Positions 42,567 to 52,000 of a stretch of DNA of 64,000 nucleotides are shown in pieces. Source of the stretch: MWFE01 sp964481075. GTDB taxonomy: Bacteria; Bacteroidota; Bacteroidia; Bacteroidales; Tenuifilaceae. A program made the translations under genes and the position numbers. The notes under the pieces were generated by a model that saw only the letters and a program-made list of their open reading frames with translations, was not told where the DNA came from and made no database searches. The DNA lies in assembly GCA_964481075.1 (NCBI GenBank), contig CAYZSD010000002.1:14756-78755 (forward strand), read 5' to 3'. Within the stretch, counting starts at the first letter, position 1. Every line of letters starts with the position of its first letter.

Positions 42567-44705
42567 ATGACGGATTTAGCGCACAGCAAACATGTTGACA
42601 TAATTGCTAAAGAACTTGGAATTAGCAACAAACAAGTATTTAATACCACAAAACTTATTGGAGAAGGAGCAACCGTTCCATTTATCAGCCGTTATCGAAA
42701 GGAGCAAACTGGTAGCTTGGATGAGATTGCCATTAGTTCCATTCGTGATAGACTTTTCAAACTCGAAGAGCTGGCTAAGCGAAAGGAAACAGTTCTTTCA
42801 ACCATTGAGGAGCAGGGAAAACTTACTCCCGAACTCAAGAAACGAATTGAGGAATGCTACGATCCTATTGAACTTGAGGATATTTACTTACCCTACAAAC
42901 CTAAACGGAGGACACGAGCAACCATTGCAAAGGAGAAAGGTCTTGAACCTCTTGCAGAAATTATCATGAAACAAGTTGAACGTGACGTTGATACTGTTGC
43001 GCAACGCTTTGTAAATGATGATGTACCTACGATTGAAGAAGCCTTGTCGGGTGCCCGCGATATAGTTGCCGAATGGGTTAGCGAAAGCGAACGAGCAAGA
43101 AACATCACCCGACGACATTTTCAAAGAAGCGCAATAATACGTTCAAGAGTTGTGAAAGGGAAGGAAGAGGAAGGAGCAAAATACTCCGACTATTTTGCAT
43201 GGGAAGAGGAGATGAAGCGCTGCGCCACTCACCGTTTCCTTGCAATGCGAAGGGGTCAAGAAGAAGGGATTCTTCGTATAACCATCACCCCACCATCGGA
43301 ATATGTACTAGAAGATCTTTCATCAAATTTTGTTCGAGGTAAAACCCAATCATCGGAACAGGTTGAAATGGCTGTTTGCGACAGCTACAAAAGGCTTATT
43401 GAACCAAGCATTGAGAATGAGTTTAACTCTGAATTCAAGGAGAAGGCCGATGAGGAGGCAATTCGTGTTTTTGCTAGTAACCTTCGTCAACTTTTGCTTT
43501 CACCACCATTGGGACAAAAAACAGTGCTCGCCATTGATCCAGGTTATCGAACTGGCTGTAAAGTTGTTTGCCTCGACTCACATGGAAGTCTTCTGCACAA
43601 CGAAACCATTTACCCACATCCACCTCAAAGCGAGTCGGGAAAGGCCATGAGCAAGATTTCGTCGCTTGTTGATAGCTATAAGATCGATGCCATAGCCATT
43701 GGAAATGGTACTGCCAGCCGTGAAACCGAAGCTCTGGTAAAACGTATTAAGTTCAACCGCGATGTTAGAGTGTTTGTGGTGAGCGAGGATGGAGCATCGG
43801 TCTATTCGGCCTCTTCGGTGGCTCGAGAAGAGTTTCCCGATTACGATGTAACCGTTCGAGGTGCCATTTCAATAGGAAGAAGGCTGATGGATCCTCTGGC
43901 CGAACTGGTAAAAATCGATCCAAAATCTATTGGGGTGGGGCAATATCAACACGATGTTGATCAAACTAAGCTCAAGCAAAGCCTAGATACCGTTGTGGAA
44001 AGTTGTGTTAACCACGTAGGTGTCAACCTGAACACGGCGAGCAAGCATCTTTTAACATATATATCGGGGTTAGGCCCTCAGTTGGCAAAAAAAATCGTTG
44101 ATTATCGTCAGGAGAAAGGGGGTTTTAAGAATAGGTTGGAACTCAAAAAGGTGACCCGACTTGGAGACAAAGCTTTCGAGCAGTGTGCAGGTTTTCTTAG
44201 AATTTCAGATGCCGATAATCCCCTTGATAACAGCGCAGTACACCCCGAAAGTTACCATATTATTGAAAAGATGGCGAAGGATTTAAGTTGTACGATTGTC
44301 GATTTACTTAAAGACGAAAGCCTAAGAGCAAAAATTGATATAAACCGATACGTTACAGATAAGATTGGTATCCCTACCCTAAAAGATATAATGGCTGAGC
44401 TTGCAAAGCCCGGAAGGGATCCGCGTCAAGGGATAAAAGTGTTTGAGTTTGCAGAAGGGGTGTTCTCAATGGAAGACCTGACCCCAGGTATGGTGGTTCC
44501 TGGTATTGTAACAAACATTACAAACTTTGGAGCCTTTGTCGATATTGGAGTTAAACAGGATGGATTAGTTCATATCTCGCAGCTTGCCGACAGGTATGTC
44601 ACCAATCCCAACGATATTGTTAAGCTTCACCAACATGTTTCGGTAAAGGTACTAGAAGTGGATATTCCTAGAAAAAGAATACAACTTTCAATGAAAGGGA
44701 TGTAG
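42567..44705 (+). CDS. tex: RNA-binding transcription accessory protein Tex
   Basis: Tex is a conserved nucleic-acid-binding protein linked to transcription and RNA turnover. In order: an N-terminal helical region (VPFISRYRKEQTGSLDE), the YqgF-like domain (VLAIDPGYRTGCKVVCLD, about residue 320 on), a helix-hairpin-helix part (LNTASKHLLTYISGLGPQLAKKI) and a C-terminal S1 domain (GMVVPGIVTNITNFGAFVDIG). The length of 712 is near the family's usual 720-780. It is a single gene. Confidence 0.97.
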   Translation: MTDLAHSKHVDIIAKELGISNKQVFNTTKLIGEGATVPFISRYRKEQTGSLDEIAISSIRDRLFKLEELAKRKETVLSTIEEQGKLTPELKKRIEECYDPIELEDIYLPYKPKRRTRATIAKEKGLEPLAEIIMKQVERDVDTVAQRFVNDDVPTIEEALSGARDIVAEWVSESERARNITRRHFQRSAIIRSRVVKGKEEEGAKYSDYFAWEEEMKRCATHRFLAMRRGQEEGILRITITPPSEYVLEDLSSNFVRGKTQSSEQVEMAVCDSYKRLIEPSIENEFNSEFKEKADEEAIRVFASNLRQLLLSPPLGQKTVLAIDPGYRTGCKVVCLDSHGSLLHNETIYPHPPQSESGKAMSKISSLVDSYKIDAIAIGNGTASRETEALVKRIKFNRDVRVFVVSEDGASVYSASSVAREEFPDYDVTVRGAISIGRRLMDPLAELVKIDPKSIGVGQYQHDVDQTKLKQSLDTVVESCVNHVGVNLNTASKHLLTYISGLGPQLAKKIVDYRQEKGGFKNRLELKKVTRLGDKAFEQCAGFLRISDADNPLDNSAVHPESYHIIEKMAKDLSCTIVDLLKDESLRAKIDINRYVTDKIGIPTLKDIMAELAKPGRDPRQGIKVFEFAEGVFSMEDLTPGMVVPGIVTNITNFGAFVDIGVKQDGLVHISQLADRYVTNPNDIVKLHQHVSVKVLEVDIPRKRIQLSMKGM

Positions 44706-44783
44706 TTGTATTGAATCAACTTTTTTAACAAGCCAAAGACTTTCGTACTTTTAAATAATTAAACATTTAAATTCATACTTCAA

Positions 44784-47108
44784 ATGGTGAAAACAATTAG
44801 AGAAGGGAAGGAAAGTGGTGGAAAATTACTCTTTCAGCTAGGAGTGCTGATTGCTACTTTCCTCCTTATTGCATTATCGGTTAAACTAACCTCCCCACCT
44901 AAGCCCCTTGGGCTTGATGCTCCAGAAGCTGAATTCTCATCAGCCCGTGCGTTCAGACATATTGAAGCTATTTGCAAGGAGCCAAGAATGATTGGAACAC
45001 CTGAACATCAAAGAGTTGCCCAATACCTTGAGGATGAACTCACAAGATTAGGCTACGAGGTTGACATCCAAAGAACTACCACAACAAACTATGGTAATAT
45101 CCCAATTTTTGCCAACGTAACAAACGTGATGGGTAGGATTAAGGGTGCCGACAATACAAAGGCCGTTCTGATTGTTGGTCACTACGATACTCAACCACAC
45201 ACTACTGGTGCTGCCGACGATGGTATTGCGTTAGCATCGATGCTTGAATCGGCAGAAATACTGAAAAAAAACTACACGCTATGTAATGACATTATCTTTT
45301 TGTTTACTGATGCTGAAGAGGTTGGATTGCTGGGAGCCATTGCGTTTGTTGAAGAGCATCCTTGGGTGAATGATGTTGGAATAGTTCTAAACATTGAGGC
45401 ACGTGGTAACAAAGGTACAGCCCTTTCGTTCGAGGTAAGTTCAAATAATGGATGGATAATCAAAGAGTTCATGAAAAATGTTGAAAAACCTTTTGCTGGC
45501 TCAATGATGTATGAGGTTTACAAGATGTTACCCAACTACACCGATTTTACCATATTCAAAAACAAAGGGTTATCGGGTTTCAACGTGGCAATAGTAGAAG
45601 GATTTGAGAATTATCACAGTCCTACCGATACCCCCGAAAACCTCAGCCTTGCTAGTTTGCAACACATGGGTAGCTACGTTGTTAGTGTTGCAAAGCATTT
45701 TGGAAATATTTCACTCCACGAAACCAAAGCCAACGATTTAGTTTACTTCAATTTAATTGGCTCAAAAATGGTATCATATCCAATGAGTTGGAATATGCCG
45801 CTACTCGTTATTATTTTGATTCTTTTCGCGTTATTCTTGTTTCTGGGCTTTAAAAGGATGAAGTTGAGCCCGCTAAAAATTCTCTATAGCTTTCTGGCAT
45901 GTATTGCAATAATTGCATTTACATCGATTTCAATTCATTATCTAAATATTTGGATTAAATCGATTTACTCTCATTACATTGTTTTCTACTCTAGTAACTT
46001 CTACAATGCTCAGTACTACTTCTATGCATACAAAGCACTCACTGTAGCTTTATCAACTTTTGCCTTCTACATGTTAATCAGGAAGATAAGCATATTCAAC
46101 CTTTTAACATCTGTTTTTATAATATTTATCATTTTTTCGGTGGCAATTGTTTTGATAATACCTACTGCTTCGTACCTAACTTATGTTCCACTTGTTATGG
46201 TTCTGATAGTTTTCAATATTATACTTTGGTTTGAAATCGAACCTGCAAAAAATAGGAATATTTATTATCTTCTTATTTTTCTAGGAACTATTCCTTTCAT
46301 TTTCGTGATATCTACCTACATTACAATTATTTACCACATATTTGGGTTAAGCTTACCCATTGCAGGTGTTGGGTTGCTTATGCTGCTCCTTTTAATGCTA
46401 CTTCCTCTGATTGAAGGTGCATTAAGGCGTTTCAAACTCTATATTTCACTGTTTTCTGCAATAGTAACTATTCTTTTCCTACTGATTGCACACTCAAAAT
46501 CACATCATTCAGAAAAGCAACCCCTTCAGAGTAACGTAATGTACGCCTGTTTGCTTGACGAGGGTAAATCGTACTGGTTGTCAGCATTTCATAAAACCGA
46601 TGAGTGGAATCAACAGTTCTTTGAAGGCGCAGTGGTTGATTCAATTACAGAAATATATCCTAACAGAAAAGGACTGTTCCTGAAGAATGATGCTGAATTT
46701 ATCGACTTCACTCCACCAGAGCTCAATGTTCTGTTCGATTCCATTGCAGACGGTGATAGGCACATTAGGTTCTCCGTTAAATCAACTATTGATGCAGGAG
46801 GATTTGAACTCCTTATCCCAAACACTTATAATATTTCTTCAATTGCTGTAAACAGCAAGAAGTCAAACAGTTTTGGCAAATTGGCTGGGACAAGTGGAGG
46901 GTATCTTATTAGATGCCTTAACCCAACTGATGAGGGGATGATCATTGATTTGAAATATTCGGGCGAACAAAATCTAGCATTTTCAATAATTGAGAAGAAA
47001 CTTGGGTTACCTTTGTTTAGCTACATCGACCCAATGCCCAAAAGCATTATAAAAGGGGTTGGCTACGAAAGCTATGTTACGCTGGTAAAATGTAGCGTGA
47101 AACTATAA
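44784..47108 (+). CDS. Membrane-anchored M28 family aminopeptidase
   Basis: The N-terminal helix (about residues 15-34) is followed by an M28 zinc-peptidase domain. Zinc ligands and catalytic residues are visible: His133 (VGHYDTQ), Asp145 (GAADDG), Glu178-Glu179 (TDAEEVG), Glu205 (NIEARG) and the final His in NYHSPTD. About nine membrane helices span residues 340-620, with a C-terminal beta-rich domain. This is the layout of Fxna/ERMP1-like M28 peptidases. The catalytic domain would face the periplasm. It cleaves N-terminal residues of peptides; the exact substrate is unknown. Confidence 0.92.
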   Translation: MVKTIREGKESGGKLLFQLGVLIATFLLIALSVKLTSPPKPLGLDAPEAEFSSARAFRHIEAICKEPRMIGTPEHQRVAQYLEDELTRLGYEVDIQRTTTTNYGNIPIFANVTNVMGRIKGADNTKAVLIVGHYDTQPHTTGAADDGIALASMLESAEILKKNYTLCNDIIFLFTDAEEVGLLGAIAFVEEHPWVNDVGIVLNIEARGNKGTALSFEVSSNNGWIIKEFMKNVEKPFAGSMMYEVYKMLPNYTDFTIFKNKGLSGFNVAIVEGFENYHSPTDTPENLSLASLQHMGSYVVSVAKHFGNISLHETKANDLVYFNLIGSKMVSYPMSWNMPLLVIILILFALFLFLGFKRMKLSPLKILYSFLACIAIIAFTSISIHYLNIWIKSIYSHYIVFYSSNFYNAQYYFYAYKALTVALSTFAFYMLIRKISIFNLLTSVFIIFIIFSVAIVLIIPTASYLTYVPLVMVLIVFNIILWFEIEPAKNRNIYYLLIFLGTIPFIFVISTYITIIYHIFGLSLPIAGVGLLMLLLLMLLPLIEGALRRFKLYISLFSAIVTILFLLIAHSKSHHSEKQPLQSNVMYACLLDEGKSYWLSAFHKTDEWNQQFFEGAVVDSITEIYPNRKGLFLKNDAEFIDFTPPELNVLFDSIADGDRHIRFSVKSTIDAGGFELLIPNTYNISSIAVNSKKSNSFGKLAGTSGGYLIRCLNPTDEGMIIDLKYSGEQNLAFSIIEKKLGLPLFSYIDPMPKSIIKGVGYESYVTLVKCSVKL

Positions 47109-47153
47109 TTTTGAGTGCTTTCATTGAGCTGTTTCAAAAGAGGTTAAGGAATA

Positions 47154-47840
47154 ATGATTTTTGGTACAATAATTAACGTTATTGCTGTTGTAATTGGTGG
47201 AAGTTTGGGCTTGCTTTTTCAATCGAAACTGCCCGAACGTTTCACTAATACTTTCTTCCAGGCAATAGGTCTCTTCACCTTGTTCTTGGGTTTTAGCATG
47301 AGTTTGAAAACCAGTAACCCCCTGCTTTTGGTTTTCAGTTTGATTATTGGTGCTGTTATTGGAACCTTGCTGGATATTCAATTACGAATGGAAAACATTG
47401 GTGTCACTATACAACGAAAACTGAAGTTTAAGAATGGACGCTTTAGTGAAGGGTTTATTACTTCTTTTTTAATTTTTTGTATGGGTTCAATGACAATTCT
47501 TGGTGCTATTGAGGAAGGACTTGGCAATGAGCCTAAACTACTTCTGGTGAAAAGTTTAATGGATGGCTTCACTGCAATAGCGTTAACTTCAGCATTAGGT
47601 TTTGGGGTAGTTTTTTCAGTATTTCCACTTTTCATCTATCAAGGAGGATTAACTTTGCTAGCAAATCTTTTAGGTGATTCAATTAGCCAATTAATGATTG
47701 ATGAGATAACAGCAACAGGAGGAGTACTATTGATTGGCTTAGGTATTACAATACTAGGAATAAGGAGAATTGACGTTTTAAACCTCCTTCCAGCTTTGTT
47801 TATTATTGTTCCATTGGTTTATTTCTTTGGTGGTATTTAG
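47154..47840 (+). CDS. DUF554 (YqgA-like) membrane protein
   Basis: This 228-residue protein has six or seven membrane helices, beginning IFGTIINVIAVVIGGSLGLLF. It contains the conserved FCMGSMTILGAIEEGL stretch and the FGVVFSVFPLFIYQGGLTLLA segment typical of DUF554/YqgA. The family is suspected to be a transporter, but no substrate is known. It follows the M28 gene by 45 bases in the same direction, with an AAGGA before the ATG. Confidence 0.93.
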   Translation: MIFGTIINVIAVVIGGSLGLLFQSKLPERFTNTFFQAIGLFTLFLGFSMSLKTSNPLLLVFSLIIGAVIGTLLDIQLRMENIGVTIQRKLKFKNGRFSEGFITSFLIFCMGSMTILGAIEEGLGNEPKLLLVKSLMDGFTAIALTSALGFGVVFSVFPLFIYQGGLTLLANLLGDSISQLMIDEITATGGVLLIGLGITILGIRRIDVLNLLPALFIIVPLVYFFGGI

Positions 47841-47922
47841 TTTTCATTTTTTTAATGTTAAAGTGAATATTTCAAATCTATTTAAGCTTACTTTGCATCG
47901 TTTTCAGAATCGATAGTGAGAG

Positions 47923-49263
47923 ATGAATATAATCATTGCAGGAGCTGGTGAGGTCGGTACACACTTGGCAAAGATGCTTTCCAACGAGTATCATGATATT
48001 GTGGTAATTGATTCCGACGCCGAGAAGCTCTCGGAATTAGCAACTTCAACTGACCTTCTAGTTGTCGAGGGATCAGCAACTTCCATTTCAGCGCTTAAGC
48101 AGGCAAACATTAAAAAAGCCGACCTTTTTGTTGCAGTAACACGCTCGGAGGATGCCAATATTATTAGCGCAACCCTTGCAAAGAAGCTAGGTGCTTCGAA
48201 GGTTATTGCTCGTATCGACAATAATGAATACCTGCTGCCCAACAATAAAGAAATTTTCCTGAATCTTGGGATAGACTCATTAATCTATCCCGAGAAGCTT
48301 GCGGCAAAGGAAGTTATTGGGTTGTTAGGTCAAACCAGTTCTACCGAATTCGTAGATTTTTCGGGAGGGAAGCTTTCGCTTGCGGTTTTTAAGCTCGAAG
48401 AGGATGCACCGGTTATCAGCAAGTCCCTAATCCAAGCAACCAAGCAGAACGAAAAATTAGAATTTCGTGCTGTTGCCATCACCCGCGAGGGTGAGACACT
48501 GATTCCCAGAGGAAACGATGTATTCAAAGTTAACGACATGGTTTATGTTATCACGAACCAAAGTGGTATTAAAGCCATGCTTGAGTACTCTGGCAAAAAG
48601 AATATTGAGGTGAACAACCTGATGATTCTTGGGGGAAGCAGGATTGGTGTTAGGATTGCTTCGGATCTTGAGAAAGAGGTAAACGTTAAGATCGTTGATT
48701 TTGATAAGGAGAAGACCATTCGGCTTGCCAACTACTTCAAGAATGCCCTTGTTATTCATGGTGATGGAAGGAATACAGAGCTTTTGATGCAAGAAGGGTT
48801 ACCCTACATGGATGCATTTGTTGCTGTTACAGGAAACTCTGAAACAAACATCCTTTCATGCATCATCGCCAAACGCTTAGGTGTTAAAAAAACCATTGCC
48901 GAGGTTGAAAACCTTGACTATATTCAGCTTGCTGAGGGGATGGGCATCGATACTGTTATCAACAAGAAACTCATTACCGCCAGTAGAATATTCCGCTATA
49001 CCATGAGTACCGAGGTTTCAAGTATAAAGTGCCTTACTGGTAGCGATGCAGAAGTGCTGGAATTCATCGTCAAACCGAATGCCCCTGTAACAAAAGGTAA
49101 GGTTAAAGAAATCAACTTTCCGAAGGATGCAATAATTGGCGGTGTGGTTCGCGGCGACTCAAGCTACATCGCAAAGGGTGATACTGAAATAAAAGCTTAC
49201 GACCGTGTTGTGGTTTTTGCTTTACCCTCGGCAATCAATAAGGTTGGTAGGTTCTTCAATTAG
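47923..49263 (+). CDS. trkA: Trk potassium uptake regulator TrkA
   Basis: TrkA is the cytosolic NAD(H)/ATP-binding gating ring of the TrkH potassium channel. The 446 residues make two RCK_N Rossmann domains (IIIAGAGEVGTHLAKML at the start and LMILGGSRIGVRIASDL near residue 230). Each is followed by a TrkA_C domain (about 145-220 and 370-446). The usual neighbour trkH is not adjacent: the next feature is the SRP RNA on the other strand. It therefore either serves a TrkH encoded elsewhere or another channel. Confidence 0.96.
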   Translation: MNIIIAGAGEVGTHLAKMLSNEYHDIVVIDSDAEKLSELATSTDLLVVEGSATSISALKQANIKKADLFVAVTRSEDANIISATLAKKLGASKVIARIDNNEYLLPNNKEIFLNLGIDSLIYPEKLAAKEVIGLLGQTSSTEFVDFSGGKLSLAVFKLEEDAPVISKSLIQATKQNEKLEFRAVAITREGETLIPRGNDVFKVNDMVYVITNQSGIKAMLEYSGKKNIEVNNLMILGGSRIGVRIASDLEKEVNVKIVDFDKEKTIRLANYFKNALVIHGDGRNTELLMQEGLPYMDAFVAVTGNSETNILSCIIAKRLGVKKTIAEVENLDYIQLAEGMGIDTVINKKLITASRIFRYTMSTEVSSIKCLTGSDAEVLEFIVKPNAPVTKGKVKEINFPKDAIIGGVVRGDSSYIAKGDTEIKAYDRVVVFALPSAINKVGRFFN

Positions 49264-49309
49264 AAAGCCTTTACTTTCCCGAATACTTCCGTCAGAAGTA
49301 CAAAAAAAA

Positions 49310-49410
49310 GTGGGTAAGCTACTTACATCGCACCGCTACAACCACTTACCCTTGCTACCTTCCGGTCCTGGGGGAGTTCAGCGGGAGCTGGTCGTATAAG
49401 ACTTACCCAC
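49310..49410 (-). ncRNA. ffs: Signal recognition particle RNA, small bacterial type
   Basis: The minus strand holds the conserved SRP domain-IV core CCCAGGACCGGAAGGTAGCA with its tetraloop GGAA and asymmetric internal loop. The 5' and 3' ends close by GTGGGTAAG and CTTACCCAC, and a T-run follows, giving a hairpin RNA of about 101 nt. With Ffh it forms the SRP that targets membrane proteins. The promoter just upstream is one of the best in the window. No Alu-type domain is present, as expected for this group. Confidence 0.96.
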
Positions 49411-49413
49411 CTG

Positions 49414-49443
49414 CAAAGGTACAAACATTTTGACTTGTTTCAA
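49414..49443 (-). promoter_or_regulatory. Promoter of the SRP RNA gene
   Basis: On the minus strand TTG (49443-49441), 19 bases, then TACCTTTG (49421-49414): a full Bacteroidota-type TTG-N19-TAnnTTTG promoter, ending four bases before the mature RNA. Confidence 0.85.
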
Positions 49444-49474
49444 TACGAATTGCCCTTTTTTTTAGTTTTTCTAA

Positions 49475-49482
49475 TATCTTTG
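49475..49482 (+). promoter_or_regulatory. -7 element of the DUF4199 operon
   Basis: TATCTTTG on the plus strand, 46 bases before the ATG at 49529, back to back with the SRP RNA promoter. Confidence 0.55.
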
Positions 49483-49528
49483 CTTTGAAAACACAAACAA
49501 TGCTACCAACCTAAAAAACTAATAATCA

Positions 49529-50065
49529 ATGGAATTACAGAAGAATATCACGTTAAAAAGTTCTATGACCTACGGTTTAATCCTAGGCTTAGCCTTGATT
49601 TTTATCCACCTTGTTCAATATGTTTTAGATATTTACAAGGCCTCGATGTTAATAAGTCTTATTAACTACGGTGTAATTATTGGAGCAATTATTTATGGAA
49701 CAATCCGTTTCCGCGATGATGAGATGCAAGGCAATATTTCCTACGGAAAGGCAGTTGGTTTTGGAATTTTAATTTCGCTGTTCGCTTCAATTATTTACGG
49801 CTTTTACTTCTTCCTGCTAACTACTTTTATCGATCCCAACTACATGGAAGGGGTTTATGCAATGCTCGAGGAACTTTATCTTGATAAAGGTATGAGTGAA
49901 GATCAGGTTGAAATGGCCATTGAGATGGCCAAGAAGTTTCAAAGCCCAATGATGTTGCTATTCTCTTCAATTTTCGGGTTTGTTTTCATGGGTACTCTGT
50001 TTTCGTTAATTACCTCAATTTTTTTGAAGAAAGAAAAGCCGCTATTCGAAAATACTGAAAGTTAG
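49529..50065 (+). CDS. DUF4199 membrane protein
   Basis: This 178-residue protein has four membrane helices, with the DUF4199 pattern MTYGLILGLALIFIHLVQYV, then YGTIRFRDDEMQGNISYGKAVGFGILISLFASIIYGFYFFL (split by a turn) and a final helix. DUF4199 proteins are widespread in Bacteroidota, usually next to a family-2 glycosyltransferase, as here (5 bases to the next gene). The function is unknown, but the recurring neighbourhood suggests a role in the same envelope-glycan step. Confidence 0.92.
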   Translation: MELQKNITLKSSMTYGLILGLALIFIHLVQYVLDIYKASMLISLINYGVIIGAIIYGTIRFRDDEMQGNISYGKAVGFGILISLFASIIYGFYFFLLTTFIDPNYMEGVYAMLEELYLDKGMSEDQVEMAIEMAKKFQSPMMLLFSSIFGFVFMGTLFSLITSIFLKKEKPLFENTES

Positions 50066-50070
50066 AACTT

Positions 50071-51054
50071 GTGAATAGTCAATCACCTGACATATCCATT
50101 GTCGTCCCATTATTCAACGAAGAAGAATCGCTACCTCATCTAGTTGAATGGATTGATAAAGTTCTTTCGGAAGCCAATTTTACATTCGAAGCAATCCTTG
50201 TAGATGATGGTAGTAACGATAGCAGTTGGGAAGTTATAAGATTGCTTTCGTTGAAGCATAGCTTTGTAAAAGGGATTAAGTTTCGAAGAAACTACGGTAA
50301 ATCGGCAGCGTTACATGTAGGTTTTCAGGCAGCTCAGGGAAGAGTGGTAGTAACCATGGATGCCGACCTTCAGGATAGTCCTGAGGAAATTCCTGAACTT
50401 TACAGAATGGTGGTCGATGATGGCTTCCATTTAGTGTCGGGGTGGAAGAAAAAAAGGCACGACCCATACTCAAAAACAATTCCTAGCAAACTTTTCAACA
50501 GTACAGCCCGTGCCTTTACCGGAATAAAGCTACACGACTTCAACTGTGGTCTTAAGGCTTACAGAAAAGATGTTGTAAAAAGTATTGAAATCTTTGGCGA
50601 AATGCACCGTTATATCCCGATTCTAGCCAAACAGGCTGGATTCAGCAGGATTGGCGAAAAGATTGTGCAGCATCAGGAGAGAAAGTTTGGTGTAACAAAA
50701 TTTGGCTTCGAGAGATTCCTTAATGGATTCCTCGACCTGTTTACTGTAAGTTTTATGACTCGCTTCGGGAAGAAACCGATGCACCTCTTCGGCACATTAG
50801 GTACGCTAATGTTTCTTGTAGGAGGAGGAATTGCTTTCTGGCTAATTGGTACAAAGATTTACGCACAAATTAATCATTTGAAATATAGAATCGTAACCGA
50901 GCAGCCCCTATTTTACATTTCCCTGGTAATGGCTATCATAGGTGCTCAGCTTTTCCTCGCTGGATTCCTTGGTGAGCTGATTTCACGCAATTCTGCCGAG
51001 AGAAATCATTATTTAATTGAGGATGAGATTAATGGTGGGCAAAAAATGATATAG
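50071..51054 (+). CDS. Family 2 glycosyltransferase (polyprenol-phosphate type)
   Basis: The 327-residue protein has a GT2 domain with VVPLFNEEESLP at the start, VDDGSNDSS near residue 45 and the metal site MDADLQDSPEE (Asp97, Asp99). Two C-terminal membrane helices follow (about residues 235-260 and 275-300). This layout matches GtrB/DPM1-like enzymes that put a sugar on polyprenyl phosphate. The start is a GTG at 50071, five bases after the DUF4199 stop. The sugar and acceptor cannot be told from the sequence. Confidence 0.94.
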   Translation: MNSQSPDISIVVPLFNEEESLPHLVEWIDKVLSEANFTFEAILVDDGSNDSSWEVIRLLSLKHSFVKGIKFRRNYGKSAALHVGFQAAQGRVVVTMDADLQDSPEEIPELYRMVVDDGFHLVSGWKKKRHDPYSKTIPSKLFNSTARAFTGIKLHDFNCGLKAYRKDVVKSIEIFGEMHRYIPILAKQAGFSRIGEKIVQHQERKFGVTKFGFERFLNGFLDLFTVSFMTRFGKKPMHLFGTLGTLMFLVGGGIAFWLIGTKIYAQINHLKYRIVTEQPLFYISLVMAIIGAQLFLAGFLGELISRNSAERNHYLIEDEINGGQKMI

Positions 51055-51056
51055 CT

Positions 51057-51899
51057 ATGGATTTGCCTAAGGATGAGTTTCGTAAGAAGTTATACCTGAT
51101 TATCTTTGGCTCCTGCTCACCAGCAGGAAGGCTATTCGATGTGGTATTGCTTTATACTATCCTCATTAGCCTTTTGGTTGTTATGCTCGAGAGCGTTCAA
51201 CCTCTGAATAATATATATGGTCAATATTTCAGAGCAATTGAATGGGTTGTTACAATTCTTTTTACTGTTGAGTATGCTTTACGTGTTTACGTTGTTAATC
51301 GTCCTCGAACTTACATATTCAGTTTTCTTGGCATTGTCGATTTTCTATCCTTCTTCCCAACCTACTTCATTTTCTTTTTCCCTGGTTTGCAATTTCTAAT
51401 GATGCTAAGGGTTGTTAGGCTTCTGAGGGTGTTCAGAATCCTTAAACTTCAACGGTACATCAAGGAAATTCAAATCATTACCCGTTCACTAAAGGCAAGC
51501 CGATACAAGATTTTTGTTTTCATGATGACGGTGTTTACCATAGTGCTTATTGTTGGGACGATGATGTACATGATTGAAGGCCCAGAAAACGGTTTTTCTA
51601 GCATTCCGGAAAGTATCTACTGGGCTGTTGTTACCATCACCACCGTTGGTTATGGCGATATCGCCCCTTCCACTGCAATAGGTAAGTTTCTGGCTATGTT
51701 TCTTATGTTTACAGGTTATTCAATTCTTGCCGTTCCAACTGGTATAGTAACAGTTGAAATGACTAAGCACTCACATACTGAAACTGCCGATAAGATCTGT
51801 AAGAATTGTCATAGTGAAGACCACGAGCCCGATTCAATTTATTGCAGACATTGCGGGAAAAAACTTGAACTTGAAACAATTAACAAGTCTGTCCATTAG
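51057..51899 (+). CDS. Voltage-gated-type potassium channel with C-terminal zinc ribbon
   Basis: This 280-residue protein has six membrane helices. An S4-like helix has Arg every third residue (118, 121, 124, 127, then Lys130), and the pore carries the selectivity filter TVGYGD (196-201). After S6 a short tail ends in a Cys4 zinc ribbon, CKNC...CRHC (Cys 248, 251, 263, 266), which is not a usual part of such channels. It starts two bases after the glycosyltransferase stop, so it is in the same operon. Potassium selectivity is a family inference. Confidence 0.93.
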   Translation: MDLPKDEFRKKLYLIIFGSCSPAGRLFDVVLLYTILISLLVVMLESVQPLNNIYGQYFRAIEWVVTILFTVEYALRVYVVNRPRTYIFSFLGIVDFLSFFPTYFIFFFPGLQFLMMLRVVRLLRVFRILKLQRYIKEIQIITRSLKASRYKIFVFMMTVFTIVLIVGTMMYMIEGPENGFSSIPESIYWAVVTITTVGYGDIAPSTAIGKFLAMFLMFTGYSILAVPTGIVTVEMTKHSHTETADKICKNCHSEDHEPDSIYCRHCGKKLELETINKSVH

Positions 51900-52000
51900 C
51901 TATTTTTTCTTATATTGCAAAAACATTCCTATAGGGTCTAAACTAAACTAGTGAAATCCAGTCAAACATTAATATTTTTTATCATTAAACCCTCATTAAA

